In this document: positions 27,271 to 37,784 of the stretch, in pieces | Position numbering within the stretch: position 1 is the stretch's first letter | Layout: each line of letters opens with the position of its first letter | DNA from: Lactobacillus sp. ESL0679 | Lineage (GTDB): Bacteria; Bacillota; Bacilli; Lactobacillales; Lactobacillaceae | NCBI RefSeq assembly: GCF_029433515.1 | Contig: NZ_JAQTIG010000001.1 | Location: 434,001 to 498,000 of the forward strand | Direction: 5' to 3' | DNA: 64,000 nt | Made by a program: the position numbers and the translations under genes | The notes under the pieces: model-generated | What the model was told of the DNA's origin: nothing | Database searches by the model: none | The model's input: the letters and a program-made list of their open reading frames with translations, nothing else

Positions 27271-29528
27271 TTAGCTTCACCCTCTTTTAATTCAACTTTA
27301 TGTCCACTAACTAAAACTGTTAAGTCTTCACCCTGAAGCAAAGTCAGTTTGGTTTCATCATGATTAACCTGAACTTTTATTAAGCAGTTTCGATAATTAA
27401 TTATAAAACTATAACCATTCCAATTGTTAGGTACAAAAGGATTAAATTTTAATTGGTCATGATCGTAGCGCATCCCGGCAAACCCCTGAACAATTGCTAG
27501 CCATGAGCCACTCATTGACGTAATGTGCAGCCCATCATCTGTATCATTATTGTAATTATCAAGGTCCAGTCGCGCCGTACGCTCGTAAAACTCAACTGAC
27601 TGCTGTTTTTTACCTAATTCAGCTGCCAAAATCGAATGCACACAAGCTGAAAGTGAACTTTCATGAACTGTTAATGGCTCATAGAAGTCAAAGTTCCGTT
27701 CTTTTTGTTCTTTAGTATAGCGGTCATTTAAAAAGTAAATTCCTTGCAGAACGTCAGCTTGCTTGATAAATGGCGAGCGCAAAATCTTATCCCAAGACCA
27801 ATGTTGATTAATTGGTCGCTGCGTAGTTGGAATTTCCGTAGCTGGCCTGATGTCTTTGTCTAAGAAGTCATCCTGCTGCAAGAAAATGCCGCGTTCCTTA
27901 TCTTCAGGTAAATAGATATTATCAACTATGTCCTGCCACTTGTGCTTTTCTTTTTCGGTTACATTGAGCCTTTCTTGAGCTTCTGAATCAGCTAACGGTA
28001 AGCGCTCAAGTGTGTATTGCAACAACCACCGTGCCATTGTGCTGGTAAACCAATTATTGTTAACATTGTTTTCATATTCATTAGGACCAGTAACACCATG
28101 CATGACATACTTCTTGCGCCACTTAGAATAGTGAACTCGATCAGCCCAAAAGCGAGCTGTCCCAACTAAGACATCCATGCCCGCGTTCTTAACGTAAGCC
28201 TCATCGCCGGTATACTTGGTGTACTGATAAATCGCAAACGGAATATCACTGTTGCGGTGGATTTCCTCAAACGTAATTTCCCACTCATTGTGGCATTCAA
28301 TTCCGTTAAAAGTAACCATTGGAAAGAGTGCGCCATTTAGGCCCTGCTCTTGAGCATTATGATATGCACCTGGCAACTGGTCATGCCGATACTGTAACAA
28401 TGCCCGCGTCACGTTGGGTTGCGCCACGCAGAGATACATTGGGAAGATAAAGGCTTCTGTGTCCCAATAAGTTGCACCGCCGTATTTTTCACCAGTGAAA
28501 CCCTTAGGTCCGACATTTAATCTCTTATCCTCACCATAGTAAGTCATGAAGAGCTGTAAAATATTAAATCTAATTCCCTGTTGGGCAGCGTCGTCACCAG
28601 CAATAACTACATCACTTTTAGCCCAGCGTTTTTGCCAGACAGCTGTATGCTCTGCCAGATTTTGCGTAAATGTTTTAGATTGCAGCTGCTTCATTAACTC
28701 GTCAGCTCGCTGAGCCTGCATTTCAGGTTCAACATCACGACTAGTAACAACGATAACGTCCTTTTCTAAGTCGTAACTTTCACCTGCCTGCAAATTGACG
28801 GTTACACATTCGCTTAATTGTGCAGTAGAGGTTGTCACTTCCCCTGTTACTAGTTGATCAGCGTGTCTTAAACTTGCCTTCAATAGAACCGTAAATTGAG
28901 GAACTTGATAAGGATTCGGCTTGGTCTTAACTTGGATTGTGCGATCAGCCTGACTCTCGCTAATCGCAAGCCAAAACTGCTCATCATAATTACTATCTTC
29001 ATTAACAACGGTTCCATCTAAGGTCGAATTAAACGCAATTTGTGCTGTGCCTTCTAAAACCGTCGCCTTAACTCTAATCAAAGCCGCCTCTTTTAAACTA
29101 ATATGTAAAAAACGTTCAAACTCAAATTTTACTTTAACGTTTTGTCCTTCATAGATAAAACTACGTGATAGCAATCCCTGATGCATATCAAGTGCTAAGT
29201 GAAAATCACTAAACTTATTCTTAGCTAAGTCCAGCTGCTCGCCGTTAATCGTAATGCCAATCCCCAGAAAGCTCGGAGCATTGATACTTTTACCAAAATA
29301 CTTTGGGTAGCCGTTCTTCCACCAGCCAACTCGCGTTTTATCAGGGAACCATACCCCAGCTAAGTAACTGCCCTGCAGACTATCGCCAGAGTATCCTTCC
29401 TCAAAGTTGCCACGTACCCCCATATAATCATTGCCAATTGCTGTGATGCTTTCCTGTAGTCGTTTATCGGCCAGAGAAAAGTCTGTCGTAGCAACTTGCC
29501 ATGGATTAACCTCAAAAATTCGTTTCAT
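27255..29528 (-). CDS. malP: Maltose phosphorylase (GH65)
   Basis: A 757-residue cytosolic enzyme that splits maltose with phosphate into glucose and beta-glucose 1-phosphate. The general acid is in HGVTGPNEYENNVNNNW (near residue 485). The beta-sandwich N-domain, the (alpha/alpha)6 barrel and the C-terminal beta-sheets have normal length. The start ATG follows a GAGGGAG-type site. It has its own promoter and operators, since a terminator ends the upstream unit. It leads the unit malP-pgmB-msmK-malEFG. Confidence 0.93.
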   Translation of the reverse strand: MKRIFEVNPWQVATTDFSLADKRLQESITAIGNDYMGVRGNFEEGYSGDSLQGSYLAGVWFPDKTRVGWWKNGYPKYFGKSINAPSFLGIGITINGEQLDLAKNKFSDFHLALDMHQGLLSRSFIYEGQNVKVKFEFERFLHISLKEAALIRVKATVLEGTAQIAFNSTLDGTVVNEDSNYDEQFWLAISESQADRTIQVKTKPNPYQVPQFTVLLKASLRHADQLVTGEVTTSTAQLSECVTVNLQAGESYDLEKDVIVVTSRDVEPEMQAQRADELMKQLQSKTFTQNLAEHTAVWQKRWAKSDVVIAGDDAAQQGIRFNILQLFMTYYGEDKRLNVGPKGFTGEKYGGATYWDTEAFIFPMYLCVAQPNVTRALLQYRHDQLPGAYHNAQEQGLNGALFPMVTFNGIECHNEWEITFEEIHRNSDIPFAIYQYTKYTGDEAYVKNAGMDVLVGTARFWADRVHYSKWRKKYVMHGVTGPNEYENNVNNNWFTSTMARWLLQYTLERLPLADSEAQERLNVTEKEKHKWQDIVDNIYLPEDKERGIFLQQDDFLDKDIRPATEIPTTQRPINQHWSWDKILRSPFIKQADVLQGIYFLNDRYTKEQKERNFDFYEPLTVHESSLSACVHSILAAELGKKQQSVEFYERTARLDLDNYNNDTDDGLHITSMSGSWLAIVQGFAGMRYDHDQLKFNPFVPNNWNGYSFIINYRNCLIKVQVNHDETKLTLLQGEDLTVLVSGHKVELKEGEAKCLKD

Positions 29529-29560
29529 TAAATTCGCTCCCTCTTTTGTGAGGTATTTTT

Positions 29561-29627
29561 TGTTTACGCTTTCATTATTACTGAAATAATTAGTATTGAC
29601 AATGCAAAAAATGCTGTTACCGGTATC
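29561..29627 (-). promoter_or_regulatory. malP promoter, cre-like site and MalR-like operator
   Basis: The minus strand carries TTGTCA-17-AATAAT. TGAAAGCGTAAACA (29561-29574) fits cre at 13 of 14 positions and lies just downstream of the -10. GTTACCGGTATC (29616-29627), nearly identical to the dexB palindrome, lies upstream. Confidence 0.68.
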
Positions 29628-29641
29628 AAAATAACTACTAA

Positions 29642-29676
29642 AAAAAGATGACCTTCTATTTTGATCATCTCTTTTA
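29642..29676 (-). terminator. Terminator after neopullulanase gene
   Basis: AGATGATC-type arms (AAGAGATGATCA and AGGTCATCTT) form a stem followed on the minus strand by T7, separating the glucosidase pair from malP. Confidence 0.75.
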
Positions 29677-29680
29677 TTAA

Positions 29681-31402
29681 CTATTTAACTGTAATAATAA
29701 AGCCCTTTGGTGCAAGTGTGCCGTTAACATAATTTTGACTTAAAGCTGCTGAAGCTGTGAGTGCTACCGCCCGATCCGTTGTATTGAAATAGGCTGTGAG
29801 TTGCTCATTACCAGTCCGTGTTACCTTGATTAAGCCGTCCTTTGTTACTGTCAAGGAAGTCTGGCCGCTACTTAAGACAAGTTTGTGCTGCAACCGGAAC
29901 TTAATTAACGCATGAACCTGTTGCCAAATCGGCGAATCAGCTTGTTGCCAATCCATTGGCTTACGACAATCAGGATCCTCACCGCCAGTCATTCCCATTT
30001 CAGTACCATAATAGATACATGGACTGCCAGGCTGCATAAACATAAATGTCAATGCCTGCATCCCCAACTGTTGATCATCTTCTGCAACTGTAAATAACCG
30101 CGCCGTATCATGAGAATCAAGCATATTAAGCATTGCTCGATTATTATTGTCGCGATACATCATCAATTGGTCTGTTAATGCCTGCGTTAATTCAATGGCG
30201 GACTTATTATGCTTAAAGAAGTGATCCTCTATTTGCAGTGTATATGGATAATTCATCACACCGGAAAATTCATCCCCATTCAGCCACGGCCGCGCATTAT
30301 GCCAAATTTCACCAACAATATAAAAATCGGGTTTAATCGCTGTTACTGCATCATGGAATCTTCGCCAAAAATGGTGGTCGACCTCATTAGCAACATCTAG
30401 CCGCCAAGCATCAATATCAAAGTACTTAACCCAGTAAGTTGCAATCTCTAACAAGAAATCCTGAACTTCCGGATTGGCCGTGTTGAGTTTTGGCATATGT
30501 TCCTCAAAGGCAAAGGTATCATAATTTGGCTCACCCTCACCCTTAGCCGGATTTTGATAAGGACTAACCGGAAAATGATTAATATGAAACCAATCTGCAT
30601 ATCGTGACTTAGTGCCCTTTTCAACAACATCCTGCCACTGCATTGATCGACTTCCCAAGTGATTAAAGACTGCATCAAGCATCACCCTTATTCCCCGGCG
30701 ATGAGCTTCATTAACTACTTTGGCAAACAAATCCTTATCGCCAAAGTCAGGGTCAATCTGCAAGTAGTCAATCGTGTCATACTTATGATTCGAACTTGCC
30801 TTAAATACGGGGCACAAGTAAAGACCATTTATACCCAATTTTTGTAAATAATCTAACTTATCTAAAATTCCTTGCAGGTCGCCGCCGTAATAATCATCAC
30901 GATCAGGATGATCACTAGGATTCCACGGTTTAGTCCCCTGCGGATCGTTACTCTTATCGCCATTAGCAAATCGTTCCGGAAAAATCTGATACCAAACTGT
31001 ATCTTTAACCCAATCAGGTGTTACATCCATGTCAATTTTATGCAAATAAGGCAACTTGAAGTAGCTGCTATCTGCAAGCAAATTTTGCTCATTATAAGTG
31101 CTAATTCCCCGATCACCAACAATCTTGTGTTCACCGTCTTGACCAATTACTTCAAACGTATATTTCAAACGGCGATATGGTGCTGTCAAAGTTGCACCCC
31201 AGTGATCGCTAACTTGCCCTTGACCTATCTTAGTCATTGCGATTGTCTGATCGGTCTTCGTATCTAAATAATTATCTGTGTAGTGCACAATGACTTGTTT
31301 AACATCATCCTTAGCACTATGAAATCTCACACGTACATGGTGTGGACTAATTACAAAACAATCTTCACTTTCTGTTCTATGCTTTAAAGCTGCTAATTGC
31401 AT
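29681..31402 (-). CDS. Neopullulanase/cyclomaltodextrinase (GH13_20)
   Basis: About 573 residues. An N-terminal CBM34-like domain (about 1-120) precedes the catalytic barrel: DAVFNH (region I), AWRLDVANEV (nucleophile), IVGEIWH (acid) and NMLDSHDT (region IV). It is cytosolic without signal peptide and hydrolyses imported maltodextrins, cyclodextrins or pullulan fragments to maltose. The GGAGGAAAAA site before ATG 31402 decides the start. It overlaps the end of the alpha-glucosidase gene by 26 bases. Confidence 0.9.
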   Translation of the reverse strand: MQLAALKHRTESEDCFVISPHHVRVRFHSAKDDVKQVIVHYTDNYLDTKTDQTIAMTKIGQGQVSDHWGATLTAPYRRLKYTFEVIGQDGEHKIVGDRGISTYNEQNLLADSSYFKLPYLHKIDMDVTPDWVKDTVWYQIFPERFANGDKSNDPQGTKPWNPSDHPDRDDYYGGDLQGILDKLDYLQKLGINGLYLCPVFKASSNHKYDTIDYLQIDPDFGDKDLFAKVVNEAHRRGIRVMLDAVFNHLGSRSMQWQDVVEKGTKSRYADWFHINHFPVSPYQNPAKGEGEPNYDTFAFEEHMPKLNTANPEVQDFLLEIATYWVKYFDIDAWRLDVANEVDHHFWRRFHDAVTAIKPDFYIVGEIWHNARPWLNGDEFSGVMNYPYTLQIEDHFFKHNKSAIELTQALTDQLMMYRDNNNRAMLNMLDSHDTARLFTVAEDDQQLGMQALTFMFMQPGSPCIYYGTEMGMTGGEDPDCRKPMDWQQADSPIWQQVHALIKFRLQHKLVLSSGQTSLTVTKDGLIKVTRTGNEQLTAYFNTTDRAVALTASAALSQNYVNGTLAPKGFIITVK

Positions 31403-33068
31403 TTTTTCCTCCATTATTACTTAAGACAACACCTGAATATGGCATTAATAAAAGCTCGCTACCTGTCAGGTGGTATTGTCCAGCGACTAATTTTTCCTCG
31501 TAATTACCCTCTGGCAAAGTAATTTTGATTTTTTCACTACTCAATGAAACGGCCACAATCGCCTGTTCATTCTTCAATTTGCGTTGGTATACATAACTAT
31601 CTTGACCAGTGGAATAAAGATTAAAGTTTCCATCTTGGAATAGTGGCGTCTTTTTCAACGCAATCAGCCAGCGATAAAAGTTAAACGTACTATTGGGATC
31701 AGTAATTTCTCCACTGACACTAGCATGATCCAACTTTTTGCCCGTGAGCCACGGCTTAACTGTTGAAAAGCCACCGAACTTTTCGTCAGTCCACGGCATT
31801 GGACAGCGTGCCGGCATCTTATGCGTTTGACTGACTAACGCTAAGGCCTCTTCTTCACTTTTACCCGCTTGTTCAGCTTGCTTGATAAATTCATTAACCG
31901 AATCATCGGCAAACGCCGAAGAAGTAGTAAATTCGTAATTCTTAAGGCCTAATTCTTCACCATAATAAATTATTGGAATACCGCGCTCTAAGTACATCAG
32001 CATTGCCAGGCTGCAAACTTGAGTTGGTGTTTTAGCAATTCGCGTAGCGACACGCGGCATATCATGATTATTCCAATAAAGAATTGGCTGGGCAATATCC
32101 ACTAGAGTCTGCTGCCACACTGCCTGCGTCTGTTTAAAATTCAGCCAATCAAGCGGTTTAGGCTGATATTGCGCTGGCAAATTCGGATCAAGCTGACTTT
32201 CATCATCTGTAAAGTAGCGAAAAGTAATTACGTTATCCATCAGTTGCCGATTTTTAGCCGTATAATCAACCGCCAAATTGACATTAGCACTGGCTGCCTC
32301 ACCCAAGAGCAAGGTTTCTGGATAGTCATGCTTGATTTGCTGGCAAAATGGGTGCAGCCATTCTTGGACTTGTGGTAAATTGGCAAAAAACGGTTCTGCT
32401 ACTACTGTGTCGTCCTCAGAGCTGTCTAACGGAAAATCCTGGTTCAAATCAGCCTTGGCAATATGGATAAACGCGTCTAATCGCAGCCCATCTATCCCCT
32501 TATCAAGCCAATACTCCGCAATCTTAAGCATTTCCTTGCGAACTTGCGGATTCCGCCAATTAAGGTCTGGCATGTGCTTATCAAACAAATGAAAGTATGA
32601 CTCACCGGTTTGCGCTGGGTCTGGTTCCCACACACTGCCGCCAAAAAAGCTCCCCCAATTATTCGGTCGCTCATTGTTTTTTCCAGCAAAAATATAATAA
32701 TCACGATATGAACTATCAGGATGCTTAATTGCTTGTTGGAACCAGTAATTTTGGTCAGATGTATGATTTAGGACAAAATCCATAATTACATGGATTCCAG
32801 CCTGATGAAAGGCCGCTATTAAGTCCGTCATTTCGGCCATTGTTCCCATTTGCGGGTCAATTGCCAAATAATCAGTAACATCATAGCCATTATCAACTTG
32901 TGGCGAAACAAAAACCGGATTAAGCCAAACCGCATTAATTCCCAACTTTTGCAAATAAGGAATGCGCTTTTTAATCCCATTCAAGTCGCCAATACCATCA
33001 CCATTACTATCCTGAAAAGACTTGGGGTATATTTGATAAATTATTGCATGTTCATACCAATGCTTCAT
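31377..33068 (-). CDS. Alpha-glucosidase (GH13_31)
   Basis: About 563 residues. Conserved regions: DFVLNHTSDQ, GLRLDAFIHI (nucleophile Asp), LLGEAAS (acid Glu) and YWNNHDMPR. The residue after the nucleophile is Ala, not Val as in the DexB-like enzyme at 19656, which predicts preference for alpha-1,4 links. It should free glucose from maltodextrin ends. The GGAGGAG site before ATG 33068 decides the start. It is the first gene of a two-gene unit with neopullulanase. Confidence 0.88.
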   Translation of the reverse strand: MKHWYEHAIIYQIYPKSFQDSNGDGIGDLNGIKKRIPYLQKLGINAVWLNPVFVSPQVDNGYDVTDYLAIDPQMGTMAEMTDLIAAFHQAGIHVIMDFVLNHTSDQNYWFQQAIKHPDSSYRDYYIFAGKNNERPNNWGSFFGGSVWEPDPAQTGESYFHLFDKHMPDLNWRNPQVRKEMLKIAEYWLDKGIDGLRLDAFIHIAKADLNQDFPLDSSEDDTVVAEPFFANLPQVQEWLHPFCQQIKHDYPETLLLGEAASANVNLAVDYTAKNRQLMDNVITFRYFTDDESQLDPNLPAQYQPKPLDWLNFKQTQAVWQQTLVDIAQPILYWNNHDMPRVATRIAKTPTQVCSLAMLMYLERGIPIIYYGEELGLKNYEFTTSSAFADDSVNEFIKQAEQAGKSEEEALALVSQTHKMPARCPMPWTDEKFGGFSTVKPWLTGKKLDHASVSGEITDPNSTFNFYRWLIALKKTPLFQDGNFNLYSTGQDSYVYQRKLKNEQAIVAVSLSSEKIKITLPEGNYEEKLVAGQYHLTGSELLLMPYSGVVLSNNGGKNAISSFKA

Positions 33069-33103
33069 AGTAATCTCCTCCAAGCTCTAGTTTAACGAAT
33101 AAT

Positions 33104-33144
33104 AGAAATCGGTTTCAATAAAATAATTATTGTTACCGTTACCA
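33104..33144 (-). promoter_or_regulatory. cre-like site and MalR-like operator before alpha-glucosidase
   Basis: TGAAACCGATTTCT (33104-33117) matches cre at 13 of 14 positions on the minus strand. TGTTACCGTTACCA (33131-33144) resembles the GTTACCGGTAAC palindromes at dexB and malP. CcpA and MalR control are both likely. Confidence 0.65.
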
Positions 33145-33156
33145 AAATTTTGCTCA

Positions 33157-33191
33157 AAAAAATACTGGTGCTGTTTACACCAGTATTATTA
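33157..33191 (-). terminator. Terminator after malR
   Basis: AATACTGGTG and CACCAGTATT pair around TAAACAG, followed on the minus strand by T7. It overlaps the end of malR. Confidence 0.8.
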
Positions 33192-34139
33192 TCTCGTTGA
33201 TTCTCGCCTTACTAAAGTTGGCTCAAGCATTGCCTCACCTTGTGGTGAGCCCTGCTGCATAATCTTTTGCAGCAGCATCTTGGCAAGCAACTCGCCCATT
33301 TCAAAAATCGGTTGTTTAATTGTTGTCAGCTTCAAGTTAGAAACTTGATCCAAAAAGACACCATCATAGCCGATTACACCAAAATCATCAGGTACACGTG
33401 CCTTTTCGTTCAACAATTGCCGGACAACTCCTGTTGCAATCCGGTCACTAGCACAAATAAAGCAAGTATCCTTTTTGAACTGCTGAAAATTATCCTGAAT
33501 AACTTTTTGGGCCGCGTGACTATGGTTAGCAATCCGAAAGATTTGTGGGATTAGCTTGTTTCTTTGTAATGTATTGATATAACCAGTTTCTCGTGAATAT
33601 TCAAAAGGCTCCTGTACGTCGATACCAATAAACACGATATGACTATATAAGCGCGATAATGCATATTCGGTCGCAATTTTGCCGCCAAGTTGATTATTAT
33701 TGTCAACAAAATCATAGCCGCGATGATTCTCACCAAAGAGAATAAACGGCTTTTGCAAGCTGTCAAACAAGGCATAATCATGCGAACGAGCACCTGTAAT
33801 CAAGTAGCCATCAAAATTACCATCCTTAATTTGCTTACGATCAGTTACCAGCTGAATTGCATACTGCTTCTTAGACAGACCGCGAGCAATGCCAAATAAT
33901 AAATTCATATAATATGGCTCAGTTGTATCAATATCTTCTAACGTAACAAATTTGACCACATTTGTTCGATTATTAACTAACGCCTGGGCAACGTAATTCG
34001 GATGATAGTCTAGTTCTGCCATTGCATCATCCACCAACTTACGCAATTCTGCTGTTACTTGCTCGGGATGGTTAATCACCCGCGAAACTGTCATTTTTGA
34101 TACATTAGCTTTTTTAGCGACATCAAGTAAAGTTACCAT
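33189..34139 (-). CDS. malR: LacI family regulator of maltose genes
   Basis: A 316-residue repressor. The N-terminal LacI helix-turn-helix is VTLLDVAKKANVSKMTVSRV (residues 2-21), followed by a hinge helix and a periplasmic-binding-like effector domain. It probably binds the GTTACCGGTAAC-like operators before dexB, malP and the alpha-glucosidase gene and responds to maltose or a maltodextrin. It lies 10 bases after the phosphatase gene. Confidence 0.88.
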   Translation of the reverse strand: MVTLLDVAKKANVSKMTVSRVINHPEQVTAELRKLVDDAMAELDYHPNYVAQALVNNRTNVVKFVTLEDIDTTEPYYMNLLFGIARGLSKKQYAIQLVTDRKQIKDGNFDGYLITGARSHDYALFDSLQKPFILFGENHRGYDFVDNNNQLGGKIATEYALSRLYSHIVFIGIDVQEPFEYSRETGYINTLQRNKLIPQIFRIANHSHAAQKVIQDNFQQFKKDTCFICASDRIATGVVRQLLNEKARVPDDFGVIGYDGVFLDQVSNLKLTTIKQPIFEMGELLAKMLLQKIMQQGSPQGEAMLEPTLVRRESTR

Positions 34140-34148
34140 TATCTGCCT

Positions 34149-34922
34149 CTATTCTAAATACATCTGCCTTAATTGAGGTAGGTCATCTGCAGTAAAGCCC
34201 AACTGTTTTTTGAAGAAGCTAGCAAAGTCGCCCCAGCCGCCGCGGATGGTTTCTGTAATGCCGCGAATTGCAATGCCCTCACCCTTAGTAACGTTCATCT
34301 TCGCAACCATTTGCGAAATATCATCATTACTTGGCAATTGCTTAGAGATGGCAAAGTCATATAGTTCATTGGTTAATAAATAATCGCGAGCAATTGTATC
34401 ATCATCGACGCCTAAAGCCATTAAAATCAAGGCGGACACTATGCCGGTCCTGTCTTTACCTGCACTGCAATGATAGACAAGTGCTTCATCCTGTGGCAAT
34501 TCCAGTAATTGCGCAAAGATGCGGGCAAAAATATCCTGACTATGCGGGCTAAGAAGGGTCTGCTGGTATATTCGTCCGATAAAATTATCCTTCATATCTG
34601 GAATATGATGCAAAAAGCGGTATACCTTATGGTCATTTTGCTGATCCGCAATATCTTCAGAATAAACGGGAACATCAATAAATTCTCGTTTAGGCCATGA
34701 CTTATCAGGGGAAGACTCTTTTTCATAGGCCGAACGCAAATCACAATCAACGGTCACGTGCATCGCAGCTAGTTTTTGCTGGTCGTGCGGCGTAAGTGAA
34801 CTCAGTGAATCCGAGCGATAAATTTTATTCCATTTAACTGTTTGACCATTTTCAGTTTGATAACCGCCAACATCCCTAAAATTAAGTGGGCCATCAAGAG
34901 CTACAATTCGTTCGTGTGCCAT
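34149..34922 (-). CDS. Tyrosine phosphatase family protein
   Basis: A 257-residue phosphatase of the Y_phosphatase3 type. The opening NFRDVGGY and the catalytic loop HCSAGKDRTG (Cys near residue 152, Arg near 158) are complete. Such enzymes act on phosphotyrosine, phosphoserine or phosphoinositide-like substrates; the target is unknown. The close spacing suggests cotranscription with glpK (33 bases upstream) and malR (10 bases downstream). Confidence 0.83.
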   Translation of the reverse strand: MAHERIVALDGPLNFRDVGGYQTENGQTVKWNKIYRSDSLSSLTPHDQQKLAAMHVTVDCDLRSAYEKESSPDKSWPKREFIDVPVYSEDIADQQNDHKVYRFLHHIPDMKDNFIGRIYQQTLLSPHSQDIFARIFAQLLELPQDEALVYHCSAGKDRTGIVSALILMALGVDDDTIARDYLLTNELYDFAISKQLPSNDDISQMVAKMNVTKGEGIAIRGITETIRGGWGDFASFFKKQLGFTADDLPQLRQMYLE

Positions 34923-34955
34923 TAATTTTCACTTCTTTTCACTTAGGCCAACTTG

Positions 34956-36497
<1,542 letters not shown>

Positions 36498-36596
36498 TTA
36501 CTTATCTAGCTGCGGTTTTACAAGAAATAATTATATCATTGGTACCGTTTTAAGTTATACTATGAAGTAAAGCTTTAACTAAAAGAAGGTAGTATA

Positions 36597-37409
36597 TTGA
36601 AGAAAGAAATTATTGCGTTAACAATCGCAGGCAACGACAGTGATGGTAGCGCTGGGATGACAGCTGACTTGCACTCATTTTATGCCCGCGGTGTGTATGG
36701 CATGGGACTATTAACTGCCGCAGTTGCTGGCAATACTACCGGTATTTACGCACAGGAAGTTATGCCACTTACATTCATTCAAAAGCAGTTCACGGTTTTG
36801 AATGAAGATTTTAAGATTGATGCATTAAAGACTGGGATGCTGGCTAATAAGGAAGTCATCAGCTGCGTTGCCGCTAATTTGCGCAAATACGACATGGGGA
36901 AGATTGTCCTTGATCCCGTTATCATGACTAAGCATGGCAATACTCTACTTGATGATGATGCATACCAAGCTTTTTTAGATGAATTATTACCAATGGCCGA
37001 CATCATTACACCCAATTTCTATGAGCAACAAAAGTTAACCGGCCTTGACCTTAATAATATAGATGAAATTAAGCAAGGTGCACGCAAATTACAACAAATG
37101 GGCGCTAAAAATGTCCTAATGAAGGGTCGCCATGACAATAATACTCAAAAAGCAGTTACTGATATTCTATTAACTGCTGATGGCAAATTTTATGAGTTCA
37201 CCAAGCCTTTTATTGATACTAACCGAATCAACGGTACTGGTGATACTTTATCTGCTGTCATTGCAGCAGAGCTAGCCAAAGGTAAGTCTGTCATCGATAG
37301 TGTTAAAATTGCTAAAGACTTTACTTATGAAGCGATTGCTCATCCAATCGCTGTTGGTTCCAAATATGGACCAATCAATCATTTTGCGGCACAGCAAGAT
37401 ACGAAGTAA
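36597..37409 (+). CDS. PdxK/ThiD-like kinase
   Basis: A 270-residue PfkB/ribokinase-fold kinase. It opens TIAGNDSDGSAGMTADL and has the substrate-side KTGML and the ATP/anion hole motif INGTGDTLSAVI near residue 215. ThiD-type proteins phosphorylate hydroxymethylpyrimidine, and some members act on pyridoxal. GNDSDGSAGM in place of the GTDSGGGAGI of the true ThiD at 62874 suggests a pyridoxine/pyridoxal kinase. The start is TTG with AGAAGGT upstream. Confidence 0.8.
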   Translation: MKKEIIALTIAGNDSDGSAGMTADLHSFYARGVYGMGLLTAAVAGNTTGIYAQEVMPLTFIQKQFTVLNEDFKIDALKTGMLANKEVISCVAANLRKYDMGKIVLDPVIMTKHGNTLLDDDAYQAFLDELLPMADIITPNFYEQQKLTGLDLNNIDEIKQGARKLQQMGAKNVLMKGRHDNNTQKAVTDILLTADGKFYEFTKPFIDTNRINGTGDTLSAVIAAELAKGKSVIDSVKIAKDFTYEAIAHPIAVGSKYGPINHFAAQQDTK

Positions 37410-37436
37410 TTATTTATTAAAAGAAATAACTGCAAA

Positions 37437-37567
37437 CAAAAACGCCCTGACTTATAACTTAGCAGTTACAGGGCGTGTTGTTAAAAACACTGTTCAGTAG
37501 CCACCGTCCTTTGAAGACGGCTCTACGTCGAGAGGTCCTATTGGTAGTAGGACTTCTTTTTATTTAT
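37437..37567 (-). ncRNA. Candidate structured small RNA
   Basis: A good minus-strand promoter (TTGCAC 37597-37602, 17 bases, TACAAT 37574-37579 with extended TG) points at a predicted 131-nt RNA. It has stem-loops GTCCTA/TAGGAC (535-553), CTCT/AGAG, CCGTC/GACGG (504-520) and a terminator CGCCCTG/CAGGGCG with T5 at 37437-37476. No ORF of note is inside. It lies convergent to the kinase gene. I do not recognise the family; the hairpin at 37535-37565 could also act as a plus-strand terminator. Confidence 0.5.
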
Positions 37568-37784
37568 ACCGACATTGTAACATGATTAAAATTGGTGTGC
37601 AATTTTGCGATGAATTAAGTTGGCAATAATTTTTAATATATTATAATCTATCAAAACTCAGAAGTTATAAGCGCGAGTTGCAACATCTTAAAAAATAGTT
37701 AATTCGAATAATAATTACTATCTTCCTTTGCCGGACACAAGCTATTTAAGCTATACTAGGAGCAAGATGAAAGGTTGAGACGTG

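Noticed and set aside
37501-37565. A preQ1 or other known riboswitch before the amidotransferase
   Set aside because: The hairpins do not fit known riboswitch cores, and a better promoter points to a minus-strand RNA.
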